Source: Paludibacteraceae bacterium (GTDB lineage Bacteria > Bacteroidota > Bacteroidia > Bacteroidales > Paludibacteraceae). Taken from it: 51,365 bases of DNA. The position numbers were made by a program, and so were the translations under genes. Positions 16,648 through 25,044 of this stretch are shown piece by piece (position 1 is the first letter of the stretch; every line of letters starts with the position of its first letter). The DNA lies in the NCBI GenBank assembly GCA_017525455.1, contig JAFXSS010000050.1:1-51365 (forward strand). The letters are read 5' to 3'. A model generated the notes under the pieces. The model was not told the origin of the DNA. It searched no databases and worked only from the letters and a program-made list of their open reading frames with translations.

Positions 16648-17985
16648 ATGAAGTTTATTGAAACAATAAGGAATATCTGGAATATTGAAGACCTCCGCGG
16701 TCGAGTGCTGACAACACTGTTGTTTGTGCTCATCTACCGTTTCGGTTCGTTCATTGTTTTGCCGGGTATTGATCCTACAGCCTTGACTGCCCTGCATGCT
16801 CAGACAGAAGGCGGCTTGATGGCGTTGCTGGATATGTTCTCCGGTGGTGCGTTCTCCAATGCGTCGATTTTTGCATTGGGTATCATGCCCTACATCTCCG
16901 CTTCGATTATCATCCAGCTGCTCTCAATAGCAGTGCCGTACTTCCAGAAGATGCAGAAGGAGGGTGAGTCCGGCCGTCAGAAGATGAACCAGATCACCCG
17001 TTATCTGACCGTGTTCATCCTGTTGTTCCAAGGTCCGTCGTACCTGGTCAACCTCTCCGTACAAATGGCTCAGGCCGGTCAGCACGTAGAGATAGGATTC
17101 AACGCATTCACCATCGTATCCACGATTATCCTCACCGCCGGCTCTATGTTTGTCATGTGGCTGGGTGAGCGTATCACCGATCGTGGTATAGGTAACGGTA
17201 TATCGTTCATCATCTTGATTGGTATCATCGCCCGTCTGCCGGGTGCTCTCATTCAGGAGTTCAGCTCCCGTTTGAATGATGCAGGTGGCGGATTGGTAGT
17301 GTTCCTGCTTGAGATTGTGCTGCTGATAGCAGTATTCATGTTCGCTATTCTGCTTGTGCAGGGTACACGTCGTATCCCCGTTCAGTACGCCAAGCGTATT
17401 GAGGGTAACCGCCAGTACGGTGGTGTACGTCAGTTCATCCCTCTCAAGGTTAACGCAGCGAACGTGATGCCTATCATCTTTGCACAGGCAATCATGTTTA
17501 TCCCTATCGCAATCGTGGGATTCCGTGCCGACGGTTCCAACGCCTTTGTGAACGCGTTCATGGATAACAACGGTTTCTGGTACAATTTCGTATTCGCCCT
17601 GCTCATCATCGCGTTTACGTATTTCTACACCGCCGTTATCATCAACCCTGTTCAGATGGCAGAGAACCTGAAAATCAACAACGGCTTCATCCCCGGTGTT
17701 AAGCCGGGCCGTAAGACCGCTGAGTACATTGACACCATCATGAGCCGCATCACCCTGCCGGGTTCGATTCTGCTGGCTATCATCGCCATTCTGCCTGCTT
17801 TCGCACGTTTGTTTGGTGTATCGATGGGCTTTGCTCAGTTCTACGGAGGTACGAGTTTGCTGATTATGGTTGGCGTGATTCTGGATACACTCCAGCAGAT
17901 CGAGAGCCATCTCGTAATGCGTCACCACGATGGATTCTTTGAGTCGGGTATGCGTATCAAGGGACGTGGTGCCATGGCATATTAA
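16648..17985 (+). CDS. secY: Protein translocase subunit SecY
   Basis: A 445-residue, ten-helix channel of the general secretory pathway in the inner membrane; it exports the many signal-peptide proteins seen in this window. Landmarks are LPGIDPTAL, GGAFSNASIFALGIMPYISASI (plug and helix 2 region), RRIPVQYAKR in cytoplasmic loop C4 and PGRKTAEYID before helix 8. ATG 16648 is chosen; an in-frame TTG at 16642 is not needed. Confidence 0.97.
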   Translation: MKFIETIRNIWNIEDLRGRVLTTLLFVLIYRFGSFIVLPGIDPTALTALHAQTEGGLMALLDMFSGGAFSNASIFALGIMPYISASIIIQLLSIAVPYFQKMQKEGESGRQKMNQITRYLTVFILLFQGPSYLVNLSVQMAQAGQHVEIGFNAFTIVSTIILTAGSMFVMWLGERITDRGIGNGISFIILIGIIARLPGALIQEFSSRLNDAGGGLVVFLLEIVLLIAVFMFAILLVQGTRRIPVQYAKRIEGNRQYGGVRQFIPLKVNAANVMPIIFAQAIMFIPIAIVGFRADGSNAFVNAFMDNNGFWYNFVFALLIIAFTYFYTAVIINPVQMAENLKINNGFIPGVKPGRKTAEYIDTIMSRITLPGSILLAIIAILPAFARLFGVSMGFAQFYGGTSLLIMVGVILDTLQQIESHLVMRHHDGFFESGMRIKGRGAMAY

Positions 17986-18000
17986 TACCACGTGCATAGT

Positions 18001-18786
18001 ATGATTTATTTGAAAACAGACGAAGAGGTCGAACTCATGCGGCAGAGTAACATCCTGCTGTCGAAGACGTACGCCGAAGTGGCTAAGCACATCGTGCCGG
18101 GTGTGACTACCGCTGAGTTGGACCGCATCGCTGAAGAGTATATACGCGACAACGGCGGCATACCTGCCTGCAAGGGCTATGAGGGTTTTCCCTGTGCCCT
18201 GTGCACCTCGGTCAACGAGCAGGTCGTACATGGCATACCTTCGGAGAAAACGGTGCTGAAAGACGGTGATATCATCACTATCGACAGTAGCATCAATCTC
18301 AACGGATTTCACTCCGACAGTGCCTATACGTTCCCTGTAGGAGAGGTTTCCGCCGATGTAATGCGGTTGCTGAAAACCACCAAGCAGGCTCTGTATCTCG
18401 GTATAGAGCAGGCGGTTGCGGGACGACGGTTGGGCGACATCGGATTTGCTGTTCAGAACTACTGCGAAAAGGCCGGTTACGGAGTGATTCGCGAGTTCGT
18501 GGGACACGGCATAGGTCGTGACATGCATGAAGATCCGGAAGTATGCAACTACGGTCGCCGTGGCAACGGAATAGTGCTCAAGTCAGGTATGACCATCGCT
18601 ATCGAGCCGATGATCAGTATGGGCAGAAGGCACATCGTCATCGAGGACGACGGGTGGACAGCGCGAACCATCGATCGTAAACCCACGGCGCACTACGAGC
18701 ACTCGGTTTGCATACGCAATGGTAAGGCGGATATATTGTCAACCTTTGATTATATTCAAGAGGTTTTGGGCGATAGATTCATCTAA
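18001..18786 (+). CDS. map: Methionine aminopeptidase, type I
   Basis: A 261-residue enzyme that removes the initiator methionine from nascent proteins. The five metal ligands are visible: Asp in TIDSSINL, Asp in GFHSDSA, His in VGHGIGRDMH, Glu in IAIEPM and Glu in HYEHSV. The substrate-pocket His is in VVHGIP. ATG 18001 gives the family N-terminus (MIYLKTDEEVELM); a GTG at 17992 is the only alternative. It follows secY as in many bacteria that lack adk at this point. Confidence 0.96.
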   Translation: MIYLKTDEEVELMRQSNILLSKTYAEVAKHIVPGVTTAELDRIAEEYIRDNGGIPACKGYEGFPCALCTSVNEQVVHGIPSEKTVLKDGDIITIDSSINLNGFHSDSAYTFPVGEVSADVMRLLKTTKQALYLGIEQAVAGRRLGDIGFAVQNYCEKAGYGVIREFVGHGIGRDMHEDPEVCNYGRRGNGIVLKSGMTIAIEPMISMGRRHIVIEDDGWTARTIDRKPTAHYEHSVCIRNGKADILSTFDYIQEVLGDRFI

Positions 18787-18821
18787 ACAAGAATAAATCA
18801 TACTAAGCAAACTCAAGTATT

Positions 18822-19040
18822 ATGGCAAAACAAGACGCAATTGAAGTTGACGGTGTAATCACCGAAGCACTGTCGAACGCAATGTTCAGGGTGCAACTGG
18901 AGAGCGGACACATCATCACGGCACATATATCGGGTAAGATGCGAATGCATTATATCAAGATTCTGCCGGGTGACCGTGTGAAACTCGAAATGAGTCCCTA
19001 TGATTTGACTAAAGGACGTATATCCTTTAGGTACAAGTAA
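18822..19040 (+). CDS. infA: Translation initiation factor IF-1
   Basis: A 72-residue S1-like OB-fold protein that blocks the A site during initiation. [30 protein letters not shown] and the C-terminal [11 protein letters not shown] are signatures. Position between map and rpmJ is typical of the phylum. Confidence 0.97.
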   Translation: MAKQDAIEVDGVITEALSNAMFRVQLESGHIITAHISGKMRMHYIKILPGDRVKLEMSPYDLTKGRISFRYK

Positions 19041-19067
19041 GTAAAACACTTTAAACACTGTACAGAA

Positions 19068-19184
19068 ATGAAAGTACGTGCTTCTATCAAAAAGCGCAAT
19101 GCGGACTGCAAGATTGTACGCCGCAAAGGGCATTTGTATGTAATTAACAAAAAAGAACCTAAGATGAAGATGCGTCAAGGATAA
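19068..19184 (+). CDS. rpmJ: 50S ribosomal protein L36, zinc-free form
   Basis: A very short gene: 38 residues, [19 protein letters not shown] to KMKMRQG. It is L36 by sequence and by its position between infA and rpsM. Only one of the usual three cysteines remains (Cys14), so the zinc ribbon is lost, as in other Bacteroidota. Confidence 0.95.
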   Translation: MKVRASIKKRNADCKIVRRKGHLYVINKKEPKMKMRQG

Positions 19185-19235
19185 GCATCTACACTTAGAA
19201 ACAGTAAACAAGTTATTATCCTTAAGTAAATAATT

Positions 19236-19616
19236 ATGGCTATAAGAATTGTCGGAGTAGATCTGCCGCAGAACAAATGCGGTGAAGTCGGATTGACTTA
19301 CATCTACGGAATAGGTCGTTCAAGCGCAAAGAAGATCCTTACAGATGCAGGCGTAGACCCAAGCATCAAGGTCGAGGATTGGACTGACGACCAAGCAGCA
19401 AAGATTCGTGAGATCATCGGTGCGCAGTACAAAGTTGAGGGTGATCTCCGTTCGGAAACACAACTGAACATCAAGCGATTGATGGATATCGGTTGCTATC
19501 GTGGCGTGCGTCACCGTATCGGTCTGCCCGTACGCGGTCAGAGCACCAAGAACAACGCTCGTACCCGCAAGGGTAAGAAGAAGACTGTTGCTAACAAGAA
19601 GAAAGCAACGAAGTAA
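19236..19616 (+). CDS. rpsM: 30S ribosomal protein S13
   Basis: A 126-residue S13 of the 30S head, bridging to L5. [14 protein letters not shown] and the C-terminal [21 protein letters not shown] tail that reaches the P site are present. It starts 51 nt after rpmJ. Confidence 0.97.
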   Translation: MAIRIVGVDLPQNKCGEVGLTYIYGIGRSSAKKILTDAGVDPSIKVEDWTDDQAAKIREIIGAQYKVEGDLRSETQLNIKRLMDIGCYRGVRHRIGLPVRGQSTKNNARTRKGKKKTVANKKKATK

Positions 19617-19640
19617 TTAACCCACTAAATTTGTAAGATT

Positions 19641-20030
19641 ATGGCAAAGAAAACAGTAGCAGCCAAGAAACGTGTTGTGAAGATTGATGGTGTGGGTCAA
19701 CTGCATGTAATGTCTTCGTTTAACAATGTGATTGTAACAATGGCAAATGGTGACGGTCAGGTTATCTCTTGGTCGTCGGCAGGCAAACAGGGCTTCCGCG
19801 GCTCGAAGAAGAACACTCCTTATGCAGCCCAGATGGCAGCTCAGGATTGCGCAAAGGTCGCTTATGACCTCGGACTTCGCAAGGTAAAAGCATACGTTAA
19901 AGGCCCCGGTCAGGGACGTGAGTCTGCTATCCGCGCTTGCGTAGCAGCAGGTATCGATGTTACCGAGATTATCGACGTAACTCCTATGCCCCACAACGGA
20001 TGCCGTCCTCCGAAACGTCGCCGTGTATAA
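19641..20030 (+). CDS. rpsK: 30S ribosomal protein S11
   Basis: A 129-residue S11 of the platform. [28 protein letters not shown] and the C-terminal [18 protein letters not shown] are diagnostic. Confidence 0.97.
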   Translation: MAKKTVAAKKRVVKIDGVGQLHVMSSFNNVIVTMANGDGQVISWSSAGKQGFRGSKKNTPYAAQMAAQDCAKVAYDLGLRKVKAYVKGPGQGRESAIRACVAAGIDVTEIIDVTPMPHNGCRPPKRRRV

Positions 20031-20072
20031 TGATAAATGAACAAATTGTAAATGATTAAATTGTAAATAAGT

Positions 20073-20678
20073 ATGGCAAGATATATTGGACCTAAGTCGC
20101 GTATTTCGCGTCGCTTTGGCGAGGCTATCTTCGGCCCGGACAAAGTATTGGACAAGCGTAATTACGCTCCCGGTCAGCACGGCGTTAACCGTCGTAAAAA
20201 GAACTCTGAGTACGGCACGCAGTTAGCCGAGAAGCAGAAAGCCAAATACACCTACGGCGTGCTGGAGCGTCAGTTCCGTCTGCTCTTCGCTAAGGCTTCA
20301 CGTAAGAAAGGTATTACCGGTGAGATTCTGCTCCAACTCCTTGAGAGCCGTCTGGACAACATCGTTTACCGTCTGGGTATCGCTCCCACGCGTGCAGCCG
20401 CACGTCAGCTCGTCAGCCACCGCCACATCACTGTGGACGGTAAGGTTGTAAACATCCCTTCGTTTGAGGTTAAACCCGGTCAGGTAGTAGCCGTTCGCGA
20501 AAAAGCTAAATCGCTCGAAGTGATTGCCGCTTCGCTCGAAGGCTTCAACCACTCGAAGTATCCTTGGCTCGCTTGGGACGAGGCTATCAAGGGAGGTAAG
20601 TACCTGAACGTGCCGCAGCGCGAAGAGATTCCTGAGAACATCAAGGAGCAATTAATCGTTGAGTTGTACTCTAAATAA
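20073..20678 (+). CDS. rpsD: 30S ribosomal protein S4, zinc-free form
   Basis: A 201-residue S4, a primary assembly protein that contacts the 5' domain of 16S rRNA and the mRNA entry channel. The S4 RNA-binding domain spans about 95-155 ([18 protein letters not shown], then [17 protein letters not shown]). N-terminal zinc cysteines are absent. Located just before rpoA, as usual. Confidence 0.97.
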   Translation: MARYIGPKSRISRRFGEAIFGPDKVLDKRNYAPGQHGVNRRKKNSEYGTQLAEKQKAKYTYGVLERQFRLLFAKASRKKGITGEILLQLLESRLDNIVYRLGIAPTRAAARQLVSHRHITVDGKVVNIPSFEVKPGQVVAVREKAKSLEVIAASLEGFNHSKYPWLAWDEAIKGGKYLNVPQREEIPENIKEQLIVELYSK

Positions 20679-20689
20679 CAAATAAATTC

Positions 20690-21682
20690 ATGGCAATATT
20701 AGATTTCATTAAACCTGACAAGGTTATCATGTTGGATTCGAGCAAGACTAAAGGAACATTTGAGTTCCGTCCGCTCGAGCCGGGTTATGGTATTACAGTT
20801 GGTAATGCCATCCGTCGCGTTCTTCTGAACTCGCTGGAGGGATATGCCATCTGCGCAATTAGAATCAATGGTATTGATCATGAATTTGCTACTATCCCTG
20901 GCGTCATCGATGATGTTACCAACATGATCCTTAACCTTAAGCAGGTACGCTTCCGTCGTCTTGACGAAGTGGACGCCACTTCTGAAACAATTCGTATGCA
21001 CGTGCACGGTTCTACCGAGTTCCTTGCAGGTGAAATGAACAACTTCCTCCAGGACTTTGAAGTGCTTAATCCTGAACTGCGTATCTGCGAGATGGACGAA
21101 TCTGCCGACTTTGAGATAGAGATTTCTATCAACAAGGGACGCGGATATGTGCCCGGTGACGAGAATCATCATGCTAATGATCCTATCGGCGTGCTGGCCA
21201 TCGACTCCATCTACACACCTATCCGAAACGTCAAGAGGGCTATCGACCAGTATCGTGTGGAGCAGCGTACCGACTACGAGAAGCTCACACTCGAAATTGA
21301 GACCGATGGCTCGATTGCACCGAAAGAGGCACTGAAGGAGGCTGCCAAGATCCTTATCTATCACTTCATGCTCTTCTCCGACGAGAAGATTGTGATTGAG
21401 GAGACCACAAAGATCACTACTTCTGCTCTGGACGAGGAGTTGCTGCGTATGCGTCAACTGCTCAACCAGCGCCTGGAGGATATGGATCTGTCGGTACGTG
21501 CTCAGAACTGCTTGAATACCGCTGAGGTTGAAACCTTGGGCGACCTCGTTAAGTTCCACCGCGCTGACTTGCTGAAGTTCCGCAACTTCGGCAAAAAGTC
21601 GCTGAGCGAACTCGACGAACTGCTCGAGCGTAACGGACTTGCATTCGGTATGGATATTAGCAAGTACAAACTCAATGAATAA
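20690..21682 (+). CDS. rpoA: DNA-directed RNA polymerase subunit alpha
   Basis: A 330-residue alpha subunit. The N-terminal dimerisation domain includes [20 protein letters not shown]. The C-terminal domain, which contacts UP elements and activators, includes [19 protein letters not shown] and [16 protein letters not shown]. It starts 11 nt after rpsD. Confidence 0.98.
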   Translation: MAILDFIKPDKVIMLDSSKTKGTFEFRPLEPGYGITVGNAIRRVLLNSLEGYAICAIRINGIDHEFATIPGVIDDVTNMILNLKQVRFRRLDEVDATSETIRMHVHGSTEFLAGEMNNFLQDFEVLNPELRICEMDESADFEIEISINKGRGYVPGDENHHANDPIGVLAIDSIYTPIRNVKRAIDQYRVEQRTDYEKLTLEIETDGSIAPKEALKEAAKILIYHFMLFSDEKIVIEETTKITTSALDEELLRMRQLLNQRLEDMDLSVRAQNCLNTAEVETLGDLVKFHRADLLKFRNFGKKSLSELDELLERNGLAFGMDISKYKLNE

Positions 21683-21715
21683 TTTTATTTCTTAATTTTT
21701 AATTCGTAATTTATT

Positions 21716-22201
21716 ATGCGTCATAATAAGAAATTCAACCACCTTGGCCGCAAAGCCAACCACCGTGCCGCTATGCTCAGCAACATGGCTTGCTCGCTGA
21801 TTATGCACAAGCGCATCCACACCACGTTGGCTAAAGCTAAGGCTCTGCGCATCTATGTTGAGCCGCTGCTCACACGCGCTAAAGAGGACTCGCAGGCTAA
21901 CCGCCGTCTTGTGTTCTCTGAACTCAAACAGAAAACTGTTATCACTGAGCTCTTCCAGAATGTTGCTGAGAAGATTGCTAACCGTCCGGGTGGCTACACA
22001 CGTATCCTCCGCACTGGTTTCCGTCAGGGCGACGCTGCTGAGATGTGTATCATCGAACTCGTTGATTACAACGAGAACATGCTCAAGGAGACCAAGAAGG
22101 CTACCAAGAAGACCACTCGCCGTGCCGGCAAGAAAGCCGCACATAAGGCTGAGGAAGCTCCTGCAGCCGAGGCTCCTGCTGCTGAGGCAGCTGCCGAGTA
22201 A
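21716..22201 (+). CDS. rplQ: 50S ribosomal protein L17 with Lys/Ala/Glu-rich tail
   Basis: A 161-residue L17 at the tunnel exit. [20 protein letters not shown] is the family N-terminus. After about residue 125 there is a low-complexity tail (Lys-rich, then repeated AP AAEA units) absent from E. coli L17 but common in Bacteroidota. Last gene of the supercluster. Confidence 0.96.
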   Translation: MRHNKKFNHLGRKANHRAAMLSNMACSLIMHKRIHTTLAKAKALRIYVEPLLTRAKEDSQANRRLVFSELKQKTVITELFQNVAEKIANRPGGYTRILRTGFRQGDAAEMCIIELVDYNENMLKETKKATKKTTRRAGKKAAHKAEEAPAAEAPAAEAAAE

Positions 22202-22233
22202 GAACGGTAGGGCATACACGCCTGTATGCAACA

Positions 22234-22275
22234 AGCCGTCCGTAGCACGTGTGCTGCGGACGGCTGTTTGTTTTT
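22234..22275 (+). terminator. Intrinsic terminator of the ribosomal supercluster
   Basis: AGCCGTCCG (22234-22242) pairs with CGGACGGCT (22257-22265). The inner part TAGCACGTGTGCTG extends the stem, and GTTTGTTTTT follows. It separates rplQ from the convergent ADH-ALDH gene. Confidence 0.9.
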
Positions 22276-22289
22276 ACGCAAATGTCTGC

Positions 22290-24887
22290 TTATCGCTCGA
22301 AGAGCTTGAGCAGATTCATCTTGCGCTTACCGGCTTTGCCTGAATATGGGTGCTCGCGCAGTGGCAAATTGAAGTGGGTATAACCCTTGAGTACGGTTTG
22401 CGGATGTGTGAACTCGCGGAATCCCCACTCGCCGTGGTATGCGCCCATACCGGAATGGCCTGTTCCGTTGAAAGGCACACCTTTGACCATCATGTGAATA
22501 CATACCTCATTGATACATCCTCCGCCGTATTGCTGCGTCTGCATTACCCGGTTCGCCCACCGCATATCACGCGTGAATAGGTACATTGCCAGCGGATGTT
22601 CGCGGTCGGCAATAATCTCCATCATATCATCAACCTCTGCATCCTTGAACGGTACAACTGGCAGTAGCGGGCAGAACAGCTCATGCTGTACGATGTGCTC
22701 ATCGGCAGTAACGGGGTAAATGATTGTGGGTGCATACCGGCGCGTCTGTTTGTTACCTGTGCCTCCGAACAGTATCCGCTCGCGATACTCGTCGGCCAGT
22801 TTTGCACACTTGTCGTAGGCTGCATCGGTAATGAGTTTTGGGTACTCGGGGTTAAGTTCTGCATGTTCGCCAATCTGCGAGATGAATGCTTGCTTCAATT
22901 CAGCCAGGAAAGGCTCTGCTACCTCTTCTGCCACGGCAATCTGGTTGATATTGATACATATTTGTCCGGCATTGGTTAGCTTGAAGAACGCTATTTTCCG
23001 CGCAGCATCCCGCAAGTCGGCATCTTTGCGCACAATGCACCAGTTACCCGTTTCACCTCCGAGTTCGAGCGCTACGGGGGTAAGGTTCTTGGCGGCCTCT
23101 GCCAGAACATGTTTGCCAACGGCGGGTGAGCCGGTGTAAAATATCTTGTCAAACCGTTGTGCCAAACACATGTCTGCTACATCATGACCGCCATCAATCA
23201 ACGTGATATACTCCGGCGGAAAAACTTCTGCAAAGAACCGTTTGAGAACTGCTGTGCTTGCCGAGGATTTGGAACTCGACTTGATGACTACCGTGTTTCC
23301 GCCTGACATGGCAGCTGCCACAACACCAATCGTCAGCAGAATAGGGAAGTTAAACGGACTGATAACCAGCGATACGCCGTAAGGCATCTTATATACTTTG
23401 GTAATCAGGCTCGGGAAACACATCCATCCGCTAAAGTGCCGTTCGGGCCGAGCCCAGCGACGCAGCCCGCTGAGCATCTCGTTGATTTCCACGATGATTG
23501 GTCCTACATCGCACAGGTATGCTTCTACTTCGCTCCGTCCCAGATCCTGCGCCAATGCTGCCGTGAACTCATCGGCATGTGCTATGACAGCTGCTTTCAG
23601 ACGCTTGAGCTGTTGGATACGCCAACTCACGGGAAGTGTGGTGCCCGTGCGGAAGAAACGGCGTTGGGCATCTACTATATTGCGGACGGTTGATTCGTAA
23701 TCATCGATATGCAGGTCGTAGTTGGTTACTTGCTCCAGCACTTGTTTGATATCATGGTTGCTGAGCGTGACGGGAGCTGAGTAGTTGATTGAGTCGGCCG
23801 CAATCATTGGGATCAGCCGCTCATGGTCGCAGGCGCGAACGGGGGAAACTGTCTTGTCCAAACCGCACTGTGCCATCAAGTCGCGTACGGCTGACAGAAA
23901 GTCCGGTACACCGCAATATTTCGCCAGTTCGTCGTACTTGGCTTGGCAGGCTTTCTGCTGGAATTCCAGAACAGGCATCAGCATCAGCGCGATAGCCTGA
24001 CCGTGCGAGAGGTGATACATAGCACCTATGCTATGGGCAAAAGCATGCACGTAGCCGGCCAATTGCGTATTGATGGCGTTTCCTCCGTACATCGCGGCAC
24101 GGCACATAGCCAAGCGTGCTTCGGCGTTTTCGGGCTCGCTCATTACTTTGGGCAGGTTTGTCAGGATCAGTCTTACTCCTTCCATCGACATGTGCATATC
24201 TTCGTCATCAACTATGACATCGCTCACTGCACCCTCTATACAATGGCTGAGTGCATCTATCCCGCAGGCTGCTGTGACGGCCGCCGGTGCATGGATAGTC
24301 AGTTCGCTGTCAAGCACTACATGTGTCACTGTCAACCCGATCAGTACCGTGGAACTTTTCACTCCCCGCTCGTTGGTAACTACTGCACCTACGGTTATTT
24401 CGGCGCCGGTACCGGCGGTAGAAGGAATCATTACCAGCGGCAGTGTGCCTCCGGGTACAGGCAGAAACTTGAGCAGAAGGGCTTTCACGGGCAGATGGGG
24501 CATCTTGACGCCTGCGGCAATCATCTTGCACGTATCGATCACCGACCCGCCGCCAAGGGCTATGATACAATCAGCCCGGCTATCCAGTGCCAACTGCTTA
24601 CCGGCCTCTATTACTGCTATCGTTGGCTCGGAGTCGATATCGGCAAATACGCTGCAGGTGACGCCTGCGTTCTCCAGCGATTCGACAACGGCCTGCTCAT
24701 AACCCAGCGAATGAAGAGTGCGGTCGGTAACTACCAAGACGCGCTCATAACCGCTGGCACGACATATTTCGCCGGCATGCTGGCGGGCACCCTGACCTTC
24801 CGTAACATCTGGCTCGGGCAGAGGAATGGCATGAATAACCTTACCTGGCAAACGGTGAATCTGTTTTCTGAAGTGATATGAATCCAT
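22290..24887 (-). CDS. Bifunctional iron-type alcohol dehydrogenase / aldehyde dehydrogenase fusion (ADH N-terminal, ALDH C-terminal)
   Basis: An 865-residue, two-enzyme protein. Residues about 1-385 are an iron-containing alcohol dehydrogenase: NAD site ALGGGSVID (about 110-118), PSTAGTGAE (155-163) and the metal set Asp211, His215, His281, His295, with His285 as the conserved extra histidine. Residues about 400-850 are an aldehyde dehydrogenase closest to class 3: SPFNFP (510-515), Glu608 in LELGGE and catalytic Cys644 in NAGQICI. It should interconvert an alcohol, its aldehyde and the acid; the substrate is unknown. The domain order is the reverse of AdhE, and the ALDH half is not the CoA-acylating type. 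The start at ATG 24887 is chosen because the promoter (24944-24975) lies inside the longer open frame beginning at 25004. Confidence 0.85.
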   Translation of the reverse strand: MDSYHFRKQIHRLPGKVIHAIPLPEPDVTEGQGARQHAGEICRASGYERVLVVTDRTLHSLGYEQAVVESLENAGVTCSVFADIDSEPTIAVIEAGKQLALDSRADCIIALGGGSVIDTCKMIAAGVKMPHLPVKALLLKFLPVPGGTLPLVMIPSTAGTGAEITVGAVVTNERGVKSSTVLIGLTVTHVVLDSELTIHAPAAVTAACGIDALSHCIEGAVSDVIVDDEDMHMSMEGVRLILTNLPKVMSEPENAEARLAMCRAAMYGGNAINTQLAGYVHAFAHSIGAMYHLSHGQAIALMLMPVLEFQQKACQAKYDELAKYCGVPDFLSAVRDLMAQCGLDKTVSPVRACDHERLIPMIAADSINYSAPVTLSNHDIKQVLEQVTNYDLHIDDYESTVRNIVDAQRRFFRTGTTLPVSWRIQQLKRLKAAVIAHADEFTAALAQDLGRSEVEAYLCDVGPIIVEINEMLSGLRRWARPERHFSGWMCFPSLITKVYKMPYGVSLVISPFNFPILLTIGVVAAAMSGGNTVVIKSSSKSSASTAVLKRFFAEVFPPEYITLIDGGHDVADMCLAQRFDKIFYTGSPAVGKHVLAEAAKNLTPVALELGGETGNWCIVRKDADLRDAARKIAFFKLTNAGQICININQIAVAEEVAEPFLAELKQAFISQIGEHAELNPEYPKLITDAAYDKCAKLADEYRERILFGGTGNKQTRRYAPTIIYPVTADEHIVQHELFCPLLPVVPFKDAEVDDMMEIIADREHPLAMYLFTRDMRWANRVMQTQQYGGGCINEVCIHMMVKGVPFNGTGHSGMGAYHGEWGFREFTHPQTVLKGYTHFNLPLREHPYSGKAGKRKMNLLKLFER

Positions 24888-24943
24888 GGCTATGCTAACT
24901 TGTTTAGCGACATACGACTCGCATGTCTGGTTTGATTTGGATA

Positions 24944-24975
24944 CAAAGATAACACTTTTTTCTGACATTTGCAAA
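24944..24975 (-). promoter_or_regulatory. Promoter of the ADH-ALDH fusion gene
   Basis: On the minus strand TTTG (24972-24975), a 20-nt spacer and TATCTTTG (24944-24951) match the consensus. Transcription would start near 24937, about 50 nt before ATG 24887. Confidence 0.82.
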
Positions 24976-24990
24976 AATATGGAGATATAA

Positions 24991-25022
24991 TTTGCTTTTG
25001 TCAATTAAATTTCGTATCTTTG
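24991..25022 (+). promoter_or_regulatory. Promoter of the TonB-dependent receptor gene
   Basis: TTTG (24991-24994), a 20-nt spacer and TATCTTTG (25015-25022). It is divergent from the ADH-ALDH promoter; the two upstream elements lie only 15 bp apart, so one regulator could affect both. The leader to the GTG start is short, about 16 nt. Confidence 0.82.
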
Positions 25023-25044
25023 TGCCCGTTTTTTATTCTATCAA

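Noticed and set aside
16924-18528. Antisense open frame of 534 codons across secY and map
   Set aside because: Same reason: it overlaps two well-identified genes and reads as low-quality protein.
22290-25004. AdhE with a long N-terminal extension starting at 25004
   Set aside because: The domain order is opposite to AdhE, and the first 39 codons contain the promoter, so translation should begin at 24887.
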